Positions 1 to 9,296 of a stretch of DNA of 64,000 nt are shown here, in pieces; position 1 is the first letter of the stretch; each line of letters opens with the position of its first letter. The notes below the pieces were generated by a model. The model did not search any database. It saw only the letters and a list, made by a program, of their open reading frames with translations, and was not told the DNA's origin. The translations under genes were made by a program, and so were the position numbers. This stretch comes from Clostridiales bacterium (GTDB lineage Bacteria > Bacillota > Clostridia > Christensenellales > UBA1242): assembly GCA_918292005.1 (NCBI GenBank), contig CAKJZJ010000002.1:1-64000 (forward strand), read 5' to 3'.

Positions 1-418
1 ATATATGATTATGCCATTATAATATGTTATTAATTAATACAAACAAACACTACAAAATAAACAATCAGATATTTTGCAGTACAGTACAAAGTCGTATACA
101 TTCACCATAACAATATACATCATAATGAGTACTACCCGTTACCAAACATCAATCTTTACTAGTAATTTGTGCAAATCATTATATATATTTCACTAGCCAA
201 ACAAACTAAATATATAACCATTATTCTTATTACAAAAAACCATTTATCTCACACCTAACGCCCTGCATTTTTACATAGATTTGTACTCTGTCAATGTTAC
301 AATTTTTACCATTATAAATTCCCCTATATTCTACAAAAAATACCACGGCATTTTTTAGTTGGTAATAATTCACAAATATGATAAACTATAACTAATACTT
401 TAATACAGAGGAAATGAA
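1..418. other. AT-rich intergenic region
   Basis: No convincing ORF or RNA gene is seen. The stretch is strongly AT-rich with several TATAAT-like strings on both strands. The last 60 bases hold a weak sigma-A-like promoter for the downstream glycosyltransferase (TTGGTA at 359-364, 17-base spacer, TAAACT at 382-387), then a GAGGAA ribosome-binding site near 409. Confidence 0.4.
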
Positions 419-1585
419 ATGATAATAACTATTGTGTGTGACGTACTCGGAAAAGAGAATAATGGCACTACCGTTGCTGCAATGAATTTAATTAGATTTT
501 TAAAATCTCAGGGACATACTGTTAGAATTCTATGTGCAGACAAAGATAAAAAAGGACAAGAGAATGTTTTTGTTGTGCCAAATTACAACTTTGGTAAAAT
601 ACTAAATGCATATGTTGAAAAGGTCGGTGTGACTCTAGCAAAACCCCAGAAAGATATAATTGTAGATGCTCTTACTGGTGTTGACATTGTACACATTATG
701 GTGCCACTCAGCCTAGGATTAGCTACTGCAAAGATTGCTAGAGAGATGGATATACCGATTACCGCTGGATTTCATATGCAGGCTGAGAATCTAACATCTC
801 ATTTCAAAATGAACAAATCCAAACTTATCAATAATCAAGTGTACAAATTTATATATAGACATCTATATAAATACACCATGGGCATTCATTACCCTACCGA
901 ATTTATTAGACATACCTTTGAGAGTAATATTAAAAAGACCACTCCTGGATATGTAATATCCAATGGCGTTAATGAATACGTAAAACCAAAGGCGGTACCT
1001 AAACCAGACGAATATAAAAATAAAATAGTTATTGCTTCTATTGGTAGATTTGGTAGAGAAAAATCTCAGGATACACTCATCAAAGCAATGAAGTATTCTA
1101 AATATGCAGATAAAATCCAACTAATTTTCGGTGGTCAAGGACCAAAAGAGAAATATTATAGAAGGCTATCTAAAAAATTACCTATTCAGCCTGTATTCAA
1201 ATTTTTCACTAGAGAAGATATCGCTGACGTAATCAATTATTGTGATATATATGCCCACACTGCAGATATTGAACTCGAAGGAATTGCCTGTCTGGAAGCA
1301 ATAGTCTGTGGCAAATTCACCATAGTGTCAAATTCAAAGCTAAGCGCTACTAAAGGCTTTGCTGTAGATGAAAGGTGTATATTTAAAAAACGTAATCCAA
1401 AAGACCTGGCTAGAGTAATTGACTACTGGATAGAGCATCCAAAAGATAGAGAAATATGTGCTAAAAAATATCTAGAGAGTGCCAATAATTACAATCAATT
1501 GGAATGTATGAAAAAGATGGAAGCTATGCTATTGGAAGTAATCCAAAAACACAAAGATTTAAGTACGAATTCACAAAATAAATAA
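419..1585 (+). CDS. Glycosyltransferase, GT4-like (GT-B fold)
   Basis: A 388-residue cytosolic or membrane-associated glycosyltransferase. The N-terminal Rossmann half opens with a Gly/Thr-rich loop near residues 10-18. A GRFGREKSQDTLIKA-type segment near 205-220 is typical of the second Rossmann domain. An E-x7-E-like sugar-nucleotide motif (DIELEGIACLEA) lies near 281-293. The sequence resembles diacylglycerol or lipid glycosyltransferases of Firmicutes, but donor and acceptor cannot be read from it. GAGGAA sits just before the ATG. The gene stands alone on the plus strand and converges on aspS through a shared terminator. Confidence 0.8.
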   Translation: MIITIVCDVLGKENNGTTVAAMNLIRFLKSQGHTVRILCADKDKKGQENVFVVPNYNFGKILNAYVEKVGVTLAKPQKDIIVDALTGVDIVHIMVPLSLGLATAKIAREMDIPITAGFHMQAENLTSHFKMNKSKLINNQVYKFIYRHLYKYTMGIHYPTEFIRHTFESNIKKTTPGYVISNGVNEYVKPKAVPKPDEYKNKIVIASIGRFGREKSQDTLIKAMKYSKYADKIQLIFGGQGPKEKYYRRLSKKLPIQPVFKFFTREDIADVINYCDIYAHTADIELEGIACLEAIVCGKFTIVSNSKLSATKGFAVDERCIFKKRNPKDLARVIDYWIEHPKDREICAKKYLESANNYNQLECMKKMEAMLLEVIQKHKDLSTNSQNK

Positions 1586-1591
1586 AAAAAT

Positions 1592-1628
1592 AAAAAGTAT
1601 TAATTTGAACTAAATTAATACTTTTTTT
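1592..1628. terminator. Bidirectional terminator between glycosyltransferase and aspS
   Basis: A 14-bp perfect stem (1593-1606 with 1611-1624), GAAC loop, A-run on the left and T-run on the right. It can end both convergent transcripts. Confidence 0.85.
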
Positions 1629-1655
1629 ATGGTTTATATAATACAAAATTTAAAA

Positions 1656-3371
1656 CTAAACATCTAGTTTAATATGTACATCTTTTAATTGTTTCTCAGT
1701 AACAGTAGATGGCGCCCCCATGAGCAAATCTTGTGCATTTTTATTAAGTGGGAATGCAATAACATCTCTTATTATATCTGTATTACATATAAACATCAAT
1801 AATCTATCAAAACCAAATGCACAGCCGGCATGTGGAGGTGCACCATAATCAAATGCATTAAATAATGCTGGGAATTTATTTTCTACCACTGTCCTATCAT
1901 AGCCTGCTATCTCAAATGCTTTTACCATTACTTCTGGACTATGATTTCTAACTGCACCACTTAATAATTCTACGCCATTGAGAACCAAGTCAAATTGATA
2001 AGCAAATATATCGAGTGGATTTTTATTAAGCAAAGCATCAAGACCACCCTGTGGCATTGAGAATGGATTATGCGAAAATTCTATCTCGCCCTCATCCCCT
2101 AATTCATAGAATGGGAAATCGACTATCCATACAAATTTATACTCATTGGATAGCAATCCTAATTCTGCACCCAATTTGTTTCTCAGTGCATTTATCAATT
2201 TTTCTGCACGATTTTTTACATCTGCTACCATAAATAGTGAATCACCATTTTGGGCACCAGTTGTATTCATTATATACTTTTGTTCATCTTCGCTCAAAAA
2301 TTTCACAGCACTACCTACAAGTGCATTCTCCTGAACTTTGAACCAACATAGACCTTTACCTTCATTGTCAACAATAAATTTGGTCATTTCATCATAGAAT
2401 TTTCTAGATTTGTCACAAGTAGCCTTGATACATTTAATAGTTTTTTCTTTAAACACAGAAAACTCTGCTTTTGATAGTTTTTCTGACAAATCAACTACTC
2501 TAAGTGGATTACGTAAATCTGGCTTATCTGAGCAATATTCACGCATTGCATCAGCATATTTCATTCTCTGGAATTTAGGCTCTATATCTAGACCAACAAA
2601 TTCCTTTACTATACTAGCCATTAAATTTTCTATAACAGCAAAAACATCTTCTTGAGTAGCAAAACTCATTTCCATATCCATCTGATAGAATTCGCCTGGT
2701 GATCTATCAGATCTAGCATCTTCATCTCTAAAACAAGGGGCTATCTGAAAATAATTATCAAAACCAGATATCATAAGTAATTGTTTAAATTGTTGTGGAG
2801 CCTGTGGTAATGCATAAAACTTACCAGGATTGAGCCTACTAGGTACTAGAAAGTCCCTAGCACCCTCTGGACTGCTAGAAGTAAGTATTGGAGTCTGCAC
2901 TTCTAGAAAATCGTGATTGTGCATATAATTACGTACGAAATTTAGCAATTTGGATCTAAGTACAATACGTTCGTGATTGGCAGGATTACGCAAATCTAAA
3001 AATCTATATTTTAGTCTCAAATCTTCTCTGGTATTCTCTGCTTCGCTTATTTCAAAAGGTAATTGTTTATTACAAGCACCCAATACTTCAATATTCTCTG
3101 CTATTATCTCTATATCACCAGTTGGCATTTTAGGATTTTTGCTCTGACGTTCTACCACTTTACCAGTAACAGCAATTACACTCTCTTTGGCAGGAATACT
3201 CTCTCCATCAATTATTACCTGCACTAATCCAAAATGGTCCCTAACTGTCATAAATGTGAGACCACCTAGATTCCTTACAGAATTAACCCAACCTGCTACC
3301 TTTACAGTCTGTCCAACATCAGTTATTCGTAGTTCGCCACAATTGTGTGTTCTATATTCATTATGCGTCAT
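1656..3371 (-). CDS. aspS: Aspartyl-tRNA synthetase
   Basis: A class II synthetase of 571 residues that charges tRNA-Asp (or tRNA-Asp/Asn if non-discriminating, which I cannot decide). An N-terminal OB-fold anticodon-binding domain is followed by the catalytic core: motif 2 region FRDEDARSDRSPGEFYQMD, and motif 3 region GCAFGFDRLLMF near the C-terminus. A bacterial-type insertion lies between them. An upstream in-frame Met gives 578 residues. I chose the ATG at 3371 because AAAGGAAG lies at good spacing before it. It has its own sigma-A promoter. No T-box leader fits in the short untranslated region. Confidence 0.95.
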   Translation of the reverse strand: MTHNEYRTHNCGELRITDVGQTVKVAGWVNSVRNLGGLTFMTVRDHFGLVQVIIDGESIPAKESVIAVTGKVVERQSKNPKMPTGDIEIIAENIEVLGACNKQLPFEISEAENTREDLRLKYRFLDLRNPANHERIVLRSKLLNFVRNYMHNHDFLEVQTPILTSSSPEGARDFLVPSRLNPGKFYALPQAPQQFKQLLMISGFDNYFQIAPCFRDEDARSDRSPGEFYQMDMEMSFATQEDVFAVIENLMASIVKEFVGLDIEPKFQRMKYADAMREYCSDKPDLRNPLRVVDLSEKLSKAEFSVFKEKTIKCIKATCDKSRKFYDEMTKFIVDNEGKGLCWFKVQENALVGSAVKFLSEDEQKYIMNTTGAQNGDSLFMVADVKNRAEKLINALRNKLGAELGLLSNEYKFVWIVDFPFYELGDEGEIEFSHNPFSMPQGGLDALLNKNPLDIFAYQFDLVLNGVELLSGAVRNHSPEVMVKAFEIAGYDRTVVENKFPALFNAFDYGAPPHAGCAFGFDRLLMFICNTDIIRDVIAFPLNKNAQDLLMGAPSTVTEKQLKDVHIKLDV

Positions 3372-3397
3372 AATATAAACTTCCTTTAACACATTTT

Positions 3398-3426
3398 ATT
3401 ATACAATTGTTTTCACTACTTGTAAA
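3398..3426 (-). promoter_or_regulatory. Sigma-A promoter of aspS
   Basis: On the minus strand, TTTACA (3421-3426), a 17-base spacer and TATAAT (3398-3403), about 27 bases before the chosen ATG. Confidence 0.75.
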
Positions 3427-3447
3427 GTTTAATACCGAAAAATCTTT

Positions 3448-3816
3448 TTATTTCGCATATTCTAGACTAAGTCTGTCTGCTAATAATGCTACAAATTCGG
3501 CATTGGTAGGTCTATCATTTGCATCTAGAACTGTTACACCGAATAAATTATTTAGATAAATCATTTTTCCTTTATTATACGACACTGTCAAAGCGTGTCT
3601 AATACTTCTCTCCACTTTTGATGTTGTAGTGCTCCATCTATCTGCTACTGCTGGATACATCTTTTTGGTTATACTGCTAAGATATGATGGATCATCTATA
3701 ACCATCTTAATAGAATCCTTTAAAAAGTGATATCCATTTAGATTGGCAGATATCCCAATAGATAGTAATACTTCCATTATTTTTTCGTCAAAATCAACTG
3801 CTTGTTTTTGTTCCAT
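3448..3816 (-). CDS. Stand-alone Spo0A-type DNA-binding domain protein
   Basis: A 122-residue protein that matches the C-terminal effector domain of Spo0A over its whole length. It has the helix block ending in TTTSKVERSIRHAL (recognition region) and the terminal segment RPTNAEFVALLADRLSLEY. Family knowledge: Spo0A binds 0A boxes (TGTCGAA) to start sporulation, and its receiver domain normally controls this through phosphorylation. No receiver domain is present here and no receiver ORF lies upstream, so phosphorylation control is absent from this copy. An AGGAG site precedes the ATG. Whether a full Spo0A exists elsewhere is unknown. It lies between aspS and the lysS operon. Confidence 0.85.
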   Translation of the reverse strand: MEQKQAVDFDEKIMEVLLSIGISANLNGYHFLKDSIKMVIDDPSYLSSITKKMYPAVADRWSTTTSKVERSIRHALTVSYNKGKMIYLNNLFGVTVLDANDRPTNAEFVALLADRLSLEYAK

Positions 3817-3992
3817 ATAGGTCTCCTAATTATAAAAAGTACTACTTTTCTCTACATGAAATATTTTCGAAGAAAAGCGCAATTCCACTTTAACTCATAT
3901 TTACGCATTTTGCAAACGATTTTTACGATTTTTTTACAAAATTTTTCAAATTTTTTAAATTTTGTAAAATATATTAATACATCATGTAGAAA

Positions 3993-4003
3993 TTTGTCGA
4001 AAA
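3993..4003 (+). promoter_or_regulatory. Putative 0A box
   Basis: TTTGTCGAAAA, a full match to the extended Spo0A box, in the AT-rich gap about 180 bases upstream of the Spo0A-domain gene. It suggests self-regulation. The 7-base core alone would occur by chance several times in a window this size. Confidence 0.45.
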
Positions 4004-4009
4004 AAGACA

Positions 4010-4042
4010 AAAAATAGGCATTCTAAAAGTTCGAATGCCTAC
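4010..4042 (-). terminator. Terminator of the lysS-degV-HD operon
   Basis: An 8-bp stem (4016-4023 with 4033-4040), followed on the minus strand by a T-run. Confidence 0.75.
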
Positions 4043-4049
4043 TCTAAAA

Positions 4050-4643
4050 TTACCTTTCTTCATCTAGATATGTAGCTAGCATATCACAAGTATGGAAAAT
4101 AACTGCCGATGGGAATTTATAATATGCTTCACTGATGGAGTAAGAACCACCTTTTACTCTAGCGTCAAATCCACCCATATGCCAATTAATAATCATTGCC
4201 TCCACTCTCGTAAGTTTCATATAACCGGAAATGATATACACCGACTTTTCGCCATGACCGTATGGCAAACTATCTTCGGTAGTATAATATGGTACTTGTA
4301 CCCAATTGCCATCAACCTTTTTATTTTTATAATCTACTTTGTATATGTCTATTTTACACACATCGTGTAAAAGTCCACATATGGCAACCGTCTCCATCGA
4401 GACTTTCTCAGTAAAGTTTTCGCCATATTCATTACGCAGCGCAGACTCAAATCTATGAAAAACATTGAGTGAATGTACAAGTAGTCCACCACTATATGCT
4501 GAATGAAATTGCGTGCTAGCTGGAGCTGTAAAAAAATCACTTTTAGTAAGAAATTCCAGTAATTCCTTTGCCCCATCTCTTTTAATGTATTTATTGTATA
4601 TATCTATAAATTCTTTTTTCTTTTCTTCTAAGTTGATTTCCAT
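4050..4643 (-). CDS. HD-domain hydrolase
   Basis: A 197-residue HD-superfamily metal-dependent phosphohydrolase. Metal-binding residues are visible as H in GGLLVHSLNVF, the HD pair in GLLHDVCKID, and further His residues in YGHGEKSVY and INWHMGG. This pattern is common in clostridial HD proteins of unknown substrate. An earlier in-frame Met at 4682 would overlap degV. The ATG at 4643 gives an 11-base gap after the degV stop and fits the operon better. It is the last gene of lysS-degV-HD. Confidence 0.75.
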   Translation of the reverse strand: MEINLEEKKKEFIDIYNKYIKRDGAKELLEFLTKSDFFTAPASTQFHSAYSGGLLVHSLNVFHRFESALRNEYGENFTEKVSMETVAICGLLHDVCKIDIYKVDYKNKKVDGNWVQVPYYTTEDSLPYGHGEKSVYIISGYMKLTRVEAMIINWHMGGFDARVKGGSYSISEAYYKFPSAVIFHTCDMLATYLDEER

Positions 4644-4654
4644 AATACTCTCTA

Positions 4655-5512
4655 CTATATTTTTTTCCTTAAATGAAAGCAAATACCCAATGCTCCGCCA
4701 CCTACTAGAGCCATATTGGCAGGAGTCATCCTTTGCAAAAATATATTTGCATCTTTCCCAAAATATCCAAATAACTTCTCTTTTAGTTCTTCGGCTTCTT
4801 GTTCGCTACTAGAATAAACTACATTGATAGGATAGTCTATTACATTTTCGCCATACAGCCTTATATATTCAATTAATTTTTGAGCACCCTTTTTACGACC
4901 ATTCACTCTATCAGTAAGGATGCAATTACCATCCATATCTAGAGTAATTATAGGTTTAATATTCAGTGTAAAACCATGTGATTTTTCTTCTGCTAAAACA
5001 TTATTTGCAACTAGTGTATCAACACTATCCAAAAGCATGAATAATTGATACTCATTTCTAATCTGTAATAAATACTCTTCTATTTCATCTATTGTGGCAC
5101 TCGCAATAAATTTCAAAGCTATTAAATATGCAAGTATTCCCGTTCCTACAGAAAAATTGCAACTATCCACTAGAATTATTTTTCTATCTGGATATTGCTC
5201 TAATAATTGACCTTTAGCCAATACTAGATTTTCGGTACTTATCATATGAGCACTAGAGTGTAAATACAGGATATCATCACCATTTTTCAAAGGCTCTTCT
5301 AGAAATTTCACATAATCTTTGACAGTGAGTGTGTATGTAGATATATCTATACCCTTTCTGCATTTAGAATGCAGTCTATCAAAATCATAATTTTCATCAT
5401 ATTGAGTTTTTTTGCCATCATATTTGAAAGGCATTCTAATGCACTCTACACCCATCTTTTTTATCTGTTCATCAGACAAATCACATGATGTATCAATAAA
5501 TAATAAACTCAT
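4655..5512 (-). CDS. DegV family fatty-acid-binding protein
   Basis: A 285-residue DegV protein. The N-terminal IDTSCDLSDEQ segment and the GTGILAYL stretch are typical of the two-lobed fold. Known members bind a fatty acid, and some act as FakB partners of the FakA kinase in phospholipid synthesis. No FakA is nearby. GGAG precedes the ATG, and the gene follows lysS by 10 bases, so co-transcription is likely. Confidence 0.85.
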   Translation of the reverse strand: MSLLFIDTSCDLSDEQIKKMGVECIRMPFKYDGKKTQYDENYDFDRLHSKCRKGIDISTYTLTVKDYVKFLEEPLKNGDDILYLHSSAHMISTENLVLAKGQLLEQYPDRKIILVDSCNFSVGTGILAYLIALKFIASATIDEIEEYLLQIRNEYQLFMLLDSVDTLVANNVLAEEKSHGFTLNIKPIITLDMDGNCILTDRVNGRKKGAQKLIEYIRLYGENVIDYPINVVYSSSEQEAEELKEKLFGYFGKDANIFLQRMTPANMALVGGGALGICFHLRKKI

Positions 5513-5522
5513 AAATTCTCCA

Positions 5523-6989
5523 TTATTTCATTGTTGGGAAAAGAACAGTATCTCTAATATTAGGTAGATCAAATATAATCATTATGAACCTATCAATACC
5601 AAAACCGAGACCACTCATTGGAGGCATACCATGTTCCATAGCCTTTAAGAATGATTCATCTACGTCCATGGTTTCTTCATCACCATTAGCCTTCTCTGCT
5701 AATTGCTCTACAAGAGTCTCTCTCTGAATAACTGGATCAACCAATTCGGAATATGCATTACATATCTCTGCACCACACACTACTACTTGGAATACTTCGG
5801 TTACCCTACTATCTTTATCACTACGTCTAGCCAAAGGTTTCAATACAGCAGGATAATTGTATATAATTACTGGTCCTACTATACCTTCTCTAATTTTTCT
5901 TTTGTAAATGTAATCAATCAGTGTCCTTACAGATTTACATTCCTCTAGGTCGGCAGCACTAAATAATTTTGCTTCTACCACCCTACGCTTAAACTCGTCT
6001 AAATCGGTAATGTCTAGGAATTCAAAGCCTAGGATTTTAGTCATCTCTGCTACATAGTCAATTCTCTGCCACTCTCCACCAAAATCAACTACATTACCCT
6101 GATATGTAACCTGTAGAGTACCTAGAGTATCCATAAGCAATTTCTGTACTAAAGATTTGAAAAATACTATATTTTTCTCATAATTCCAGTATCCTGCATA
6201 CCACTCCACCTGAGTAAATTCCTGCAGATGTGTAGCATCCATACCTTCATTACGAAAATCTTTGCCCAATTCAAATACCTTTGTAATACCACCAGCAGTA
6301 GCCTGTTTCAACCAAGTCTCAAACGCTATACGCAAATTGCAATCCAAATCCAAAGCATTATGATGGGTAAAGAATGGCCTAGCAGATGCACCAGACACAG
6401 CAGTCTGAAGTACAGGAGTTTCTATCTCTAAAAATCCGTTATCTTCTAGGAATCTTCTGATACCTGACACAATTCTACTACGAGCAATAAAGACTTTTCT
6501 AGTATTTTCATTCATTACCAAATCAAGATATCTTTGACGATATCTAGTCTCTATATCTGTCAAACCATGATATTTCTCAGGAAGTGGCAACATTGCCTTT
6601 GATAATAACTTATATTCTAGAGTTCTAATAGTCTTCTCGCCAGTCTGTGTAATATAGACATCGCCTGTAACACCTACAAAGTCACCTGTATCTACATAAT
6701 CTTTGAAAAATTTATATTTATCTTCTGGTATTTCATTTACACTCAAAGAAACCTGGATTTTAGCAAATACATCACTGATTTGAATGAACATAAATTTACC
6801 AAAAGTTCTTTTAAATATAATCCTACCAGCCACGCTAACCCTGCTATCTACATCTAATTCTCTAGCCTGACTAATTGAATGAGTTTCATCAAATTTATCT
6901 GCATATGGATTGATACCCATTGCTTTGAGTTCTTTTATTTTATTCGCCCTTATATCTACTTCTTTATACAAATTCTCATCTTGTTGCAT
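5523..6989 (-). CDS. lysS: Lysyl-tRNA synthetase (class II)
   Basis: A class II LysRS of 488 residues. It has an OB-fold N-terminus, motif 2 FRNEGMDATHLQEFTQVEWY near residues 250-270 and motif 3 GLGFGIDRFIMII close to the C-terminus. It joins lysine to tRNA-Lys. AGGAGTG precedes the ATG, and a strong promoter lies upstream. It is the first gene of an operon with degV and the HD hydrolase. No T-box is seen. Confidence 0.96.
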   Translation of the reverse strand: MQQDENLYKEVDIRANKIKELKAMGINPYADKFDETHSISQARELDVDSRVSVAGRIIFKRTFGKFMFIQISDVFAKIQVSLSVNEIPEDKYKFFKDYVDTGDFVGVTGDVYITQTGEKTIRTLEYKLLSKAMLPLPEKYHGLTDIETRYRQRYLDLVMNENTRKVFIARSRIVSGIRRFLEDNGFLEIETPVLQTAVSGASARPFFTHHNALDLDCNLRIAFETWLKQATAGGITKVFELGKDFRNEGMDATHLQEFTQVEWYAGYWNYEKNIVFFKSLVQKLLMDTLGTLQVTYQGNVVDFGGEWQRIDYVAEMTKILGFEFLDITDLDEFKRRVVEAKLFSAADLEECKSVRTLIDYIYKRKIREGIVGPVIIYNYPAVLKPLARRSDKDSRVTEVFQVVVCGAEICNAYSELVDPVIQRETLVEQLAEKANGDEETMDVDESFLKAMEHGMPPMSGLGFGIDRFIMIIFDLPNIRDTVLFPTMK

Positions 6990-7025
6990 AAAATCACTCC
7001 TATAATATATAAATAGTACTCCTAT

Positions 7026-7054
7026 ATATTATCATTGGAGATTGAAATTGTCAA
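7026..7054 (-). promoter_or_regulatory. Sigma-A promoter of the lysS operon
   Basis: TTGACA (7049-7054), a 17-base spacer and TAATAT (7026-7031), read on the minus strand. Confidence 0.75.
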
Positions 7055-7071
7055 TAAAAGGCTAATGATAT

Positions 7072-7623
7072 TTATTTTGTATAATTGTAAATATGTGAGT
7101 AGACATAGTGATGCATTTGATATTTCGATATATATTTACGAGTCTCTGTCACAGGAATATTGGTAATATTCCCATTTGCATCAGCATTACCACCATCCAG
7201 CCACTCTCTCACATTACTCATACCCCAATTATATGCACAAAGTGCATTGATTACATTCCCCCGGAAATAATCTAACAAATATCTCAAATAGTAGCAACCC
7301 AATTCTATGTTTATCTCCACACTATATAGCATAGCAACATCATCAATATCCATGCCTATTTTCCCTGCTATCTCCATAGCAGTACTAGGCATAATCTGCA
7401 TTAGTCCCACGGCACCACGATTGGAAGTAGCACATTCATCATACCCACTTTCTATATTAATCACACTAGCGACCATAGACTCATCTAGATGATACTTTCT
7501 AGCATTATCTTTTATACAATCTATATACTTCCTAGGAAAGAAAATACCCATAAGAAGTATTAGTGCAATTACCATAGACATTGATACAGCGATGACGATA
7601 CCTACGATTTTTTTCATATTCAT
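7072..7623 (-). CDS. Membrane-anchored lytic transglycosylase (Slt-like)
   Basis: A 183-residue protein with one N-terminal transmembrane segment (residues 5-29) and an SLT domain. The catalytic Glu is in INIESGYDECATS (about residue 58), followed by RGAVGLMQIMPSTA and ALCAYNWGMSNV, the usual three SLT blocks. It should cut the glycan strand outside the membrane. Its position next to gpr suggests a role in growth or spore-related wall remodelling, but that is inference. Confidence 0.88.
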   Translation of the reverse strand: MNMKKIVGIVIAVSMSMVIALILLMGIFFPRKYIDCIKDNARKYHLDESMVASVINIESGYDECATSNRGAVGLMQIMPSTAMEIAGKIGMDIDDVAMLYSVEINIELGCYYLRYLLDYFRGNVINALCAYNWGMSNVREWLDGGNADANGNITNIPVTETRKYISKYQMHHYVYSHIYNYTK

Positions 7624-7646
7624 ATTTTATGAAATTACTACATATT

Positions 7647-8558
7647 TCATTCAGTTAATCCCACTACTTCATTAATACTAGTGGATATAATATCCGACAA
7701 AATATTTACACATTCGTCCACATCTTTTGGACTCACAATCAGATCTTCAAAATCAATATTATATAGTTTTTTTACATGCTCTGCAAAACAATAAAAATCA
7801 CGTAAATTTTTAGATTTTCTCACTTTTTGCATAATAGTGGATATTTCACTAAAACTAAGGCCAGCATCTGCACATGCACTATCCAGAAATGTATTGGCAT
7901 ATATGAGTAATGGCACACCAATGGATAGAATATTTTTGGCCAAACCAATACCAATACATTTCCTTTTATTGCCTATCCCACTACCCGGACACAAACCAGT
8001 ATTTGATAATTGAATAGATTTGCCTAGCCTATCTACAGCCCCAGCACAAAGGCAATCGATAATGATAAGATGTGTGGGTTTTACTTTCTCTATTACCCCA
8101 CTTACAATATCGTACGTTTCAATGCCAGTTAGTCCCATTACAGATGGACACATCGCCATCAGTCTAATGCCATTGGACTGGGTAACCGTAACATTGATTT
8201 TGCTTACTACCTTTGTCCCTAGACTATCCGAACTAATGTGTCTATTACCTAGCCCAACAACCAGTATTTTACTTTTATCACTCAACCTACCCACATAAGA
8301 TTTTATAATAGTTTTTAAATGTCTAACGATATCATCAATAACGCATTTGCTCGCATACAAAATATCGGGAATAGACAACAATGTGTATCTTCCCTTTTCC
8401 CTATGATACTTTTGCACCTGCTCATCTGTGGTAATATTGTATGTTTCACACTGAATATCATTGGATAATTTGTGTCTCTCAGATTGAACCATATCACTAG
8501 ACGATTCGCCCATAGATGATATTATTTCATTAATAAGTTCGGTATAATTTTTGTGCAT
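7647..8558 (-). CDS. gpr: Germination protease GPR
   Basis: A 303-residue aspartic-type protease that degrades small acid-soluble spore proteins during germination. The segment ILVVGLGNRHISSDSLGTKVV and the later IIIDCLCAGAVDRLG hold the conserved Asp residues of the family. Members are usually a little longer (320-370). I chose the ATG at 8558 over one ten codons earlier because GGTGGGG lies before it. It is divergent from rpsT, the usual neighbour of gpr in Firmicutes. Confidence 0.9.
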   Translation of the reverse strand: MHKNYTELINEIISSMGESSSDMVQSERHKLSNDIQCETYNITTDEQVQKYHREKGRYTLLSIPDILYASKCVIDDIVRHLKTIIKSYVGRLSDKSKILVVGLGNRHISSDSLGTKVVSKINVTVTQSNGIRLMAMCPSVMGLTGIETYDIVSGVIEKVKPTHLIIIDCLCAGAVDRLGKSIQLSNTGLCPGSGIGNKRKCIGIGLAKNILSIGVPLLIYANTFLDSACADAGLSFSEISTIMQKVRKSKNLRDFYCFAEHVKKLYNIDFEDLIVSPKDVDECVNILSDIISTSINEVVGLTE

Positions 8559-8643
8559 ATTACCCCACCATATCAATAATACCCACAAGGCAACTAATTT
8601 ATTATAAAATAACTAAAATAATACAAATTTATCAAAATATGTG

Positions 8644-8672
8644 TTGCATTTCAAAATAAAATATGATAAAAT
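8644..8672 (+). promoter_or_regulatory. Sigma-A promoter of rpsT
   Basis: TTGCAT (8644-8649), a 17-base spacer and TAAAAT (8667-8672). AAGGAG lies before the rpsT ATG. Confidence 0.7.
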
Positions 8673-8716
8673 AGTGCAGATTTATAAATAACTAAGTTAA
8701 TTTTAAGGAGAAAAAA

Positions 8717-9259
8717 ATGGCTAATATCAAATCAGCAAAAAAGAGAATAAGCACAATTGATAGAAGAACTGCTGAAAATAAATATGTAAAAGCAACCATG
8801 AGAACTATGGTTAAAAAACTAAGAGCACTTATTGAAGAAGGTAAAACAGCAGAAGCTGAAACATATGCTAAAGAAGTATATGCTTACATTGACAGTGCTA
8901 GAAGCAAAGGCATCATTCATAAAAATGCTGCTGCTAGAAAAGTTGGACGTCTATCTGCTGCTATATATAAAGCAAAAGCAACCGTTCCTGCAGAAGTAAA
9001 AGAAAAACCAGTTGTTGCTGTAGAAGAGAAAAAGGTAGTTGCTACAGAGACCGAAAAGAAAGCACCTGCTAAAAAGACTGTAGAGAAAAAAACAACCGAA
9101 AAGAAAACCACTGCTAAAAAGACAACAACAGAGAAAAAAGAAGTTGCTCCAAAGAAAGAAACAGCAGAGAAAAAAGCTCCTGCTAAAAAAGCAACTGAAA
9201 AGAAAGCTCCTGCTGAAAAGAAAGCTCCTGCCAAAAAAGCAACTAAAAAAGCTGAATAA
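8717..9259 (+). CDS. rpsT: Ribosomal protein S20 with a histone-like C-terminal tail
   Basis: Residues 1 to about 85 are a normal S20 (MANIKSAKKRISTIDRR at the start, SKGIIHKNAAARKVGRLSAAI at the end), a primary binder of 16S rRNA. About 95 further residues are almost only Lys, Ala, Glu, Thr and Pro, with repeats of the type EKKAPAKK, like the tails of bacterial histone-H1-like proteins. S20 is normally about 85-90 residues, so the tail doubles the protein. The frame is open throughout with one stop and its own terminator, so this is not a sequencing artefact in an obvious way. Confidence 0.95.
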   Translation: MANIKSAKKRISTIDRRTAENKYVKATMRTMVKKLRALIEEGKTAEAETYAKEVYAYIDSARSKGIIHKNAAARKVGRLSAAIYKAKATVPAEVKEKPVVAVEEKKVVATETEKKAPAKKTVEKKTTEKKTTAKKTTTEKKEVAPKKETAEKKAPAKKATEKKAPAEKKAPAKKATKKAE

Positions 9260-9266
9260 TGAAAAT

Positions 9267-9296
9267 AAAAGAAGTCCATTCGGACTTCTTTTTATT
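9267..9296. terminator. Bidirectional terminator, rpsT / holA
   Basis: An 11-bp stem (9267-9277 with 9282-9292), ATTC loop, T-run on the plus side and A-run on the left side. The holA stop lies in its right arm. Confidence 0.85.

Noticed and set aside
3372..3430. T-box leader upstream of aspS (also considered for lysS)
   Set aside because: Promoters leave untranslated regions of only a few tens of bases, too short for a T-box.
8917..9279. 120-residue minus-strand ORF opposite the rpsT tail
   Set aside because: It is the complement of the Lys/Ala codon repeats, with no start signals.
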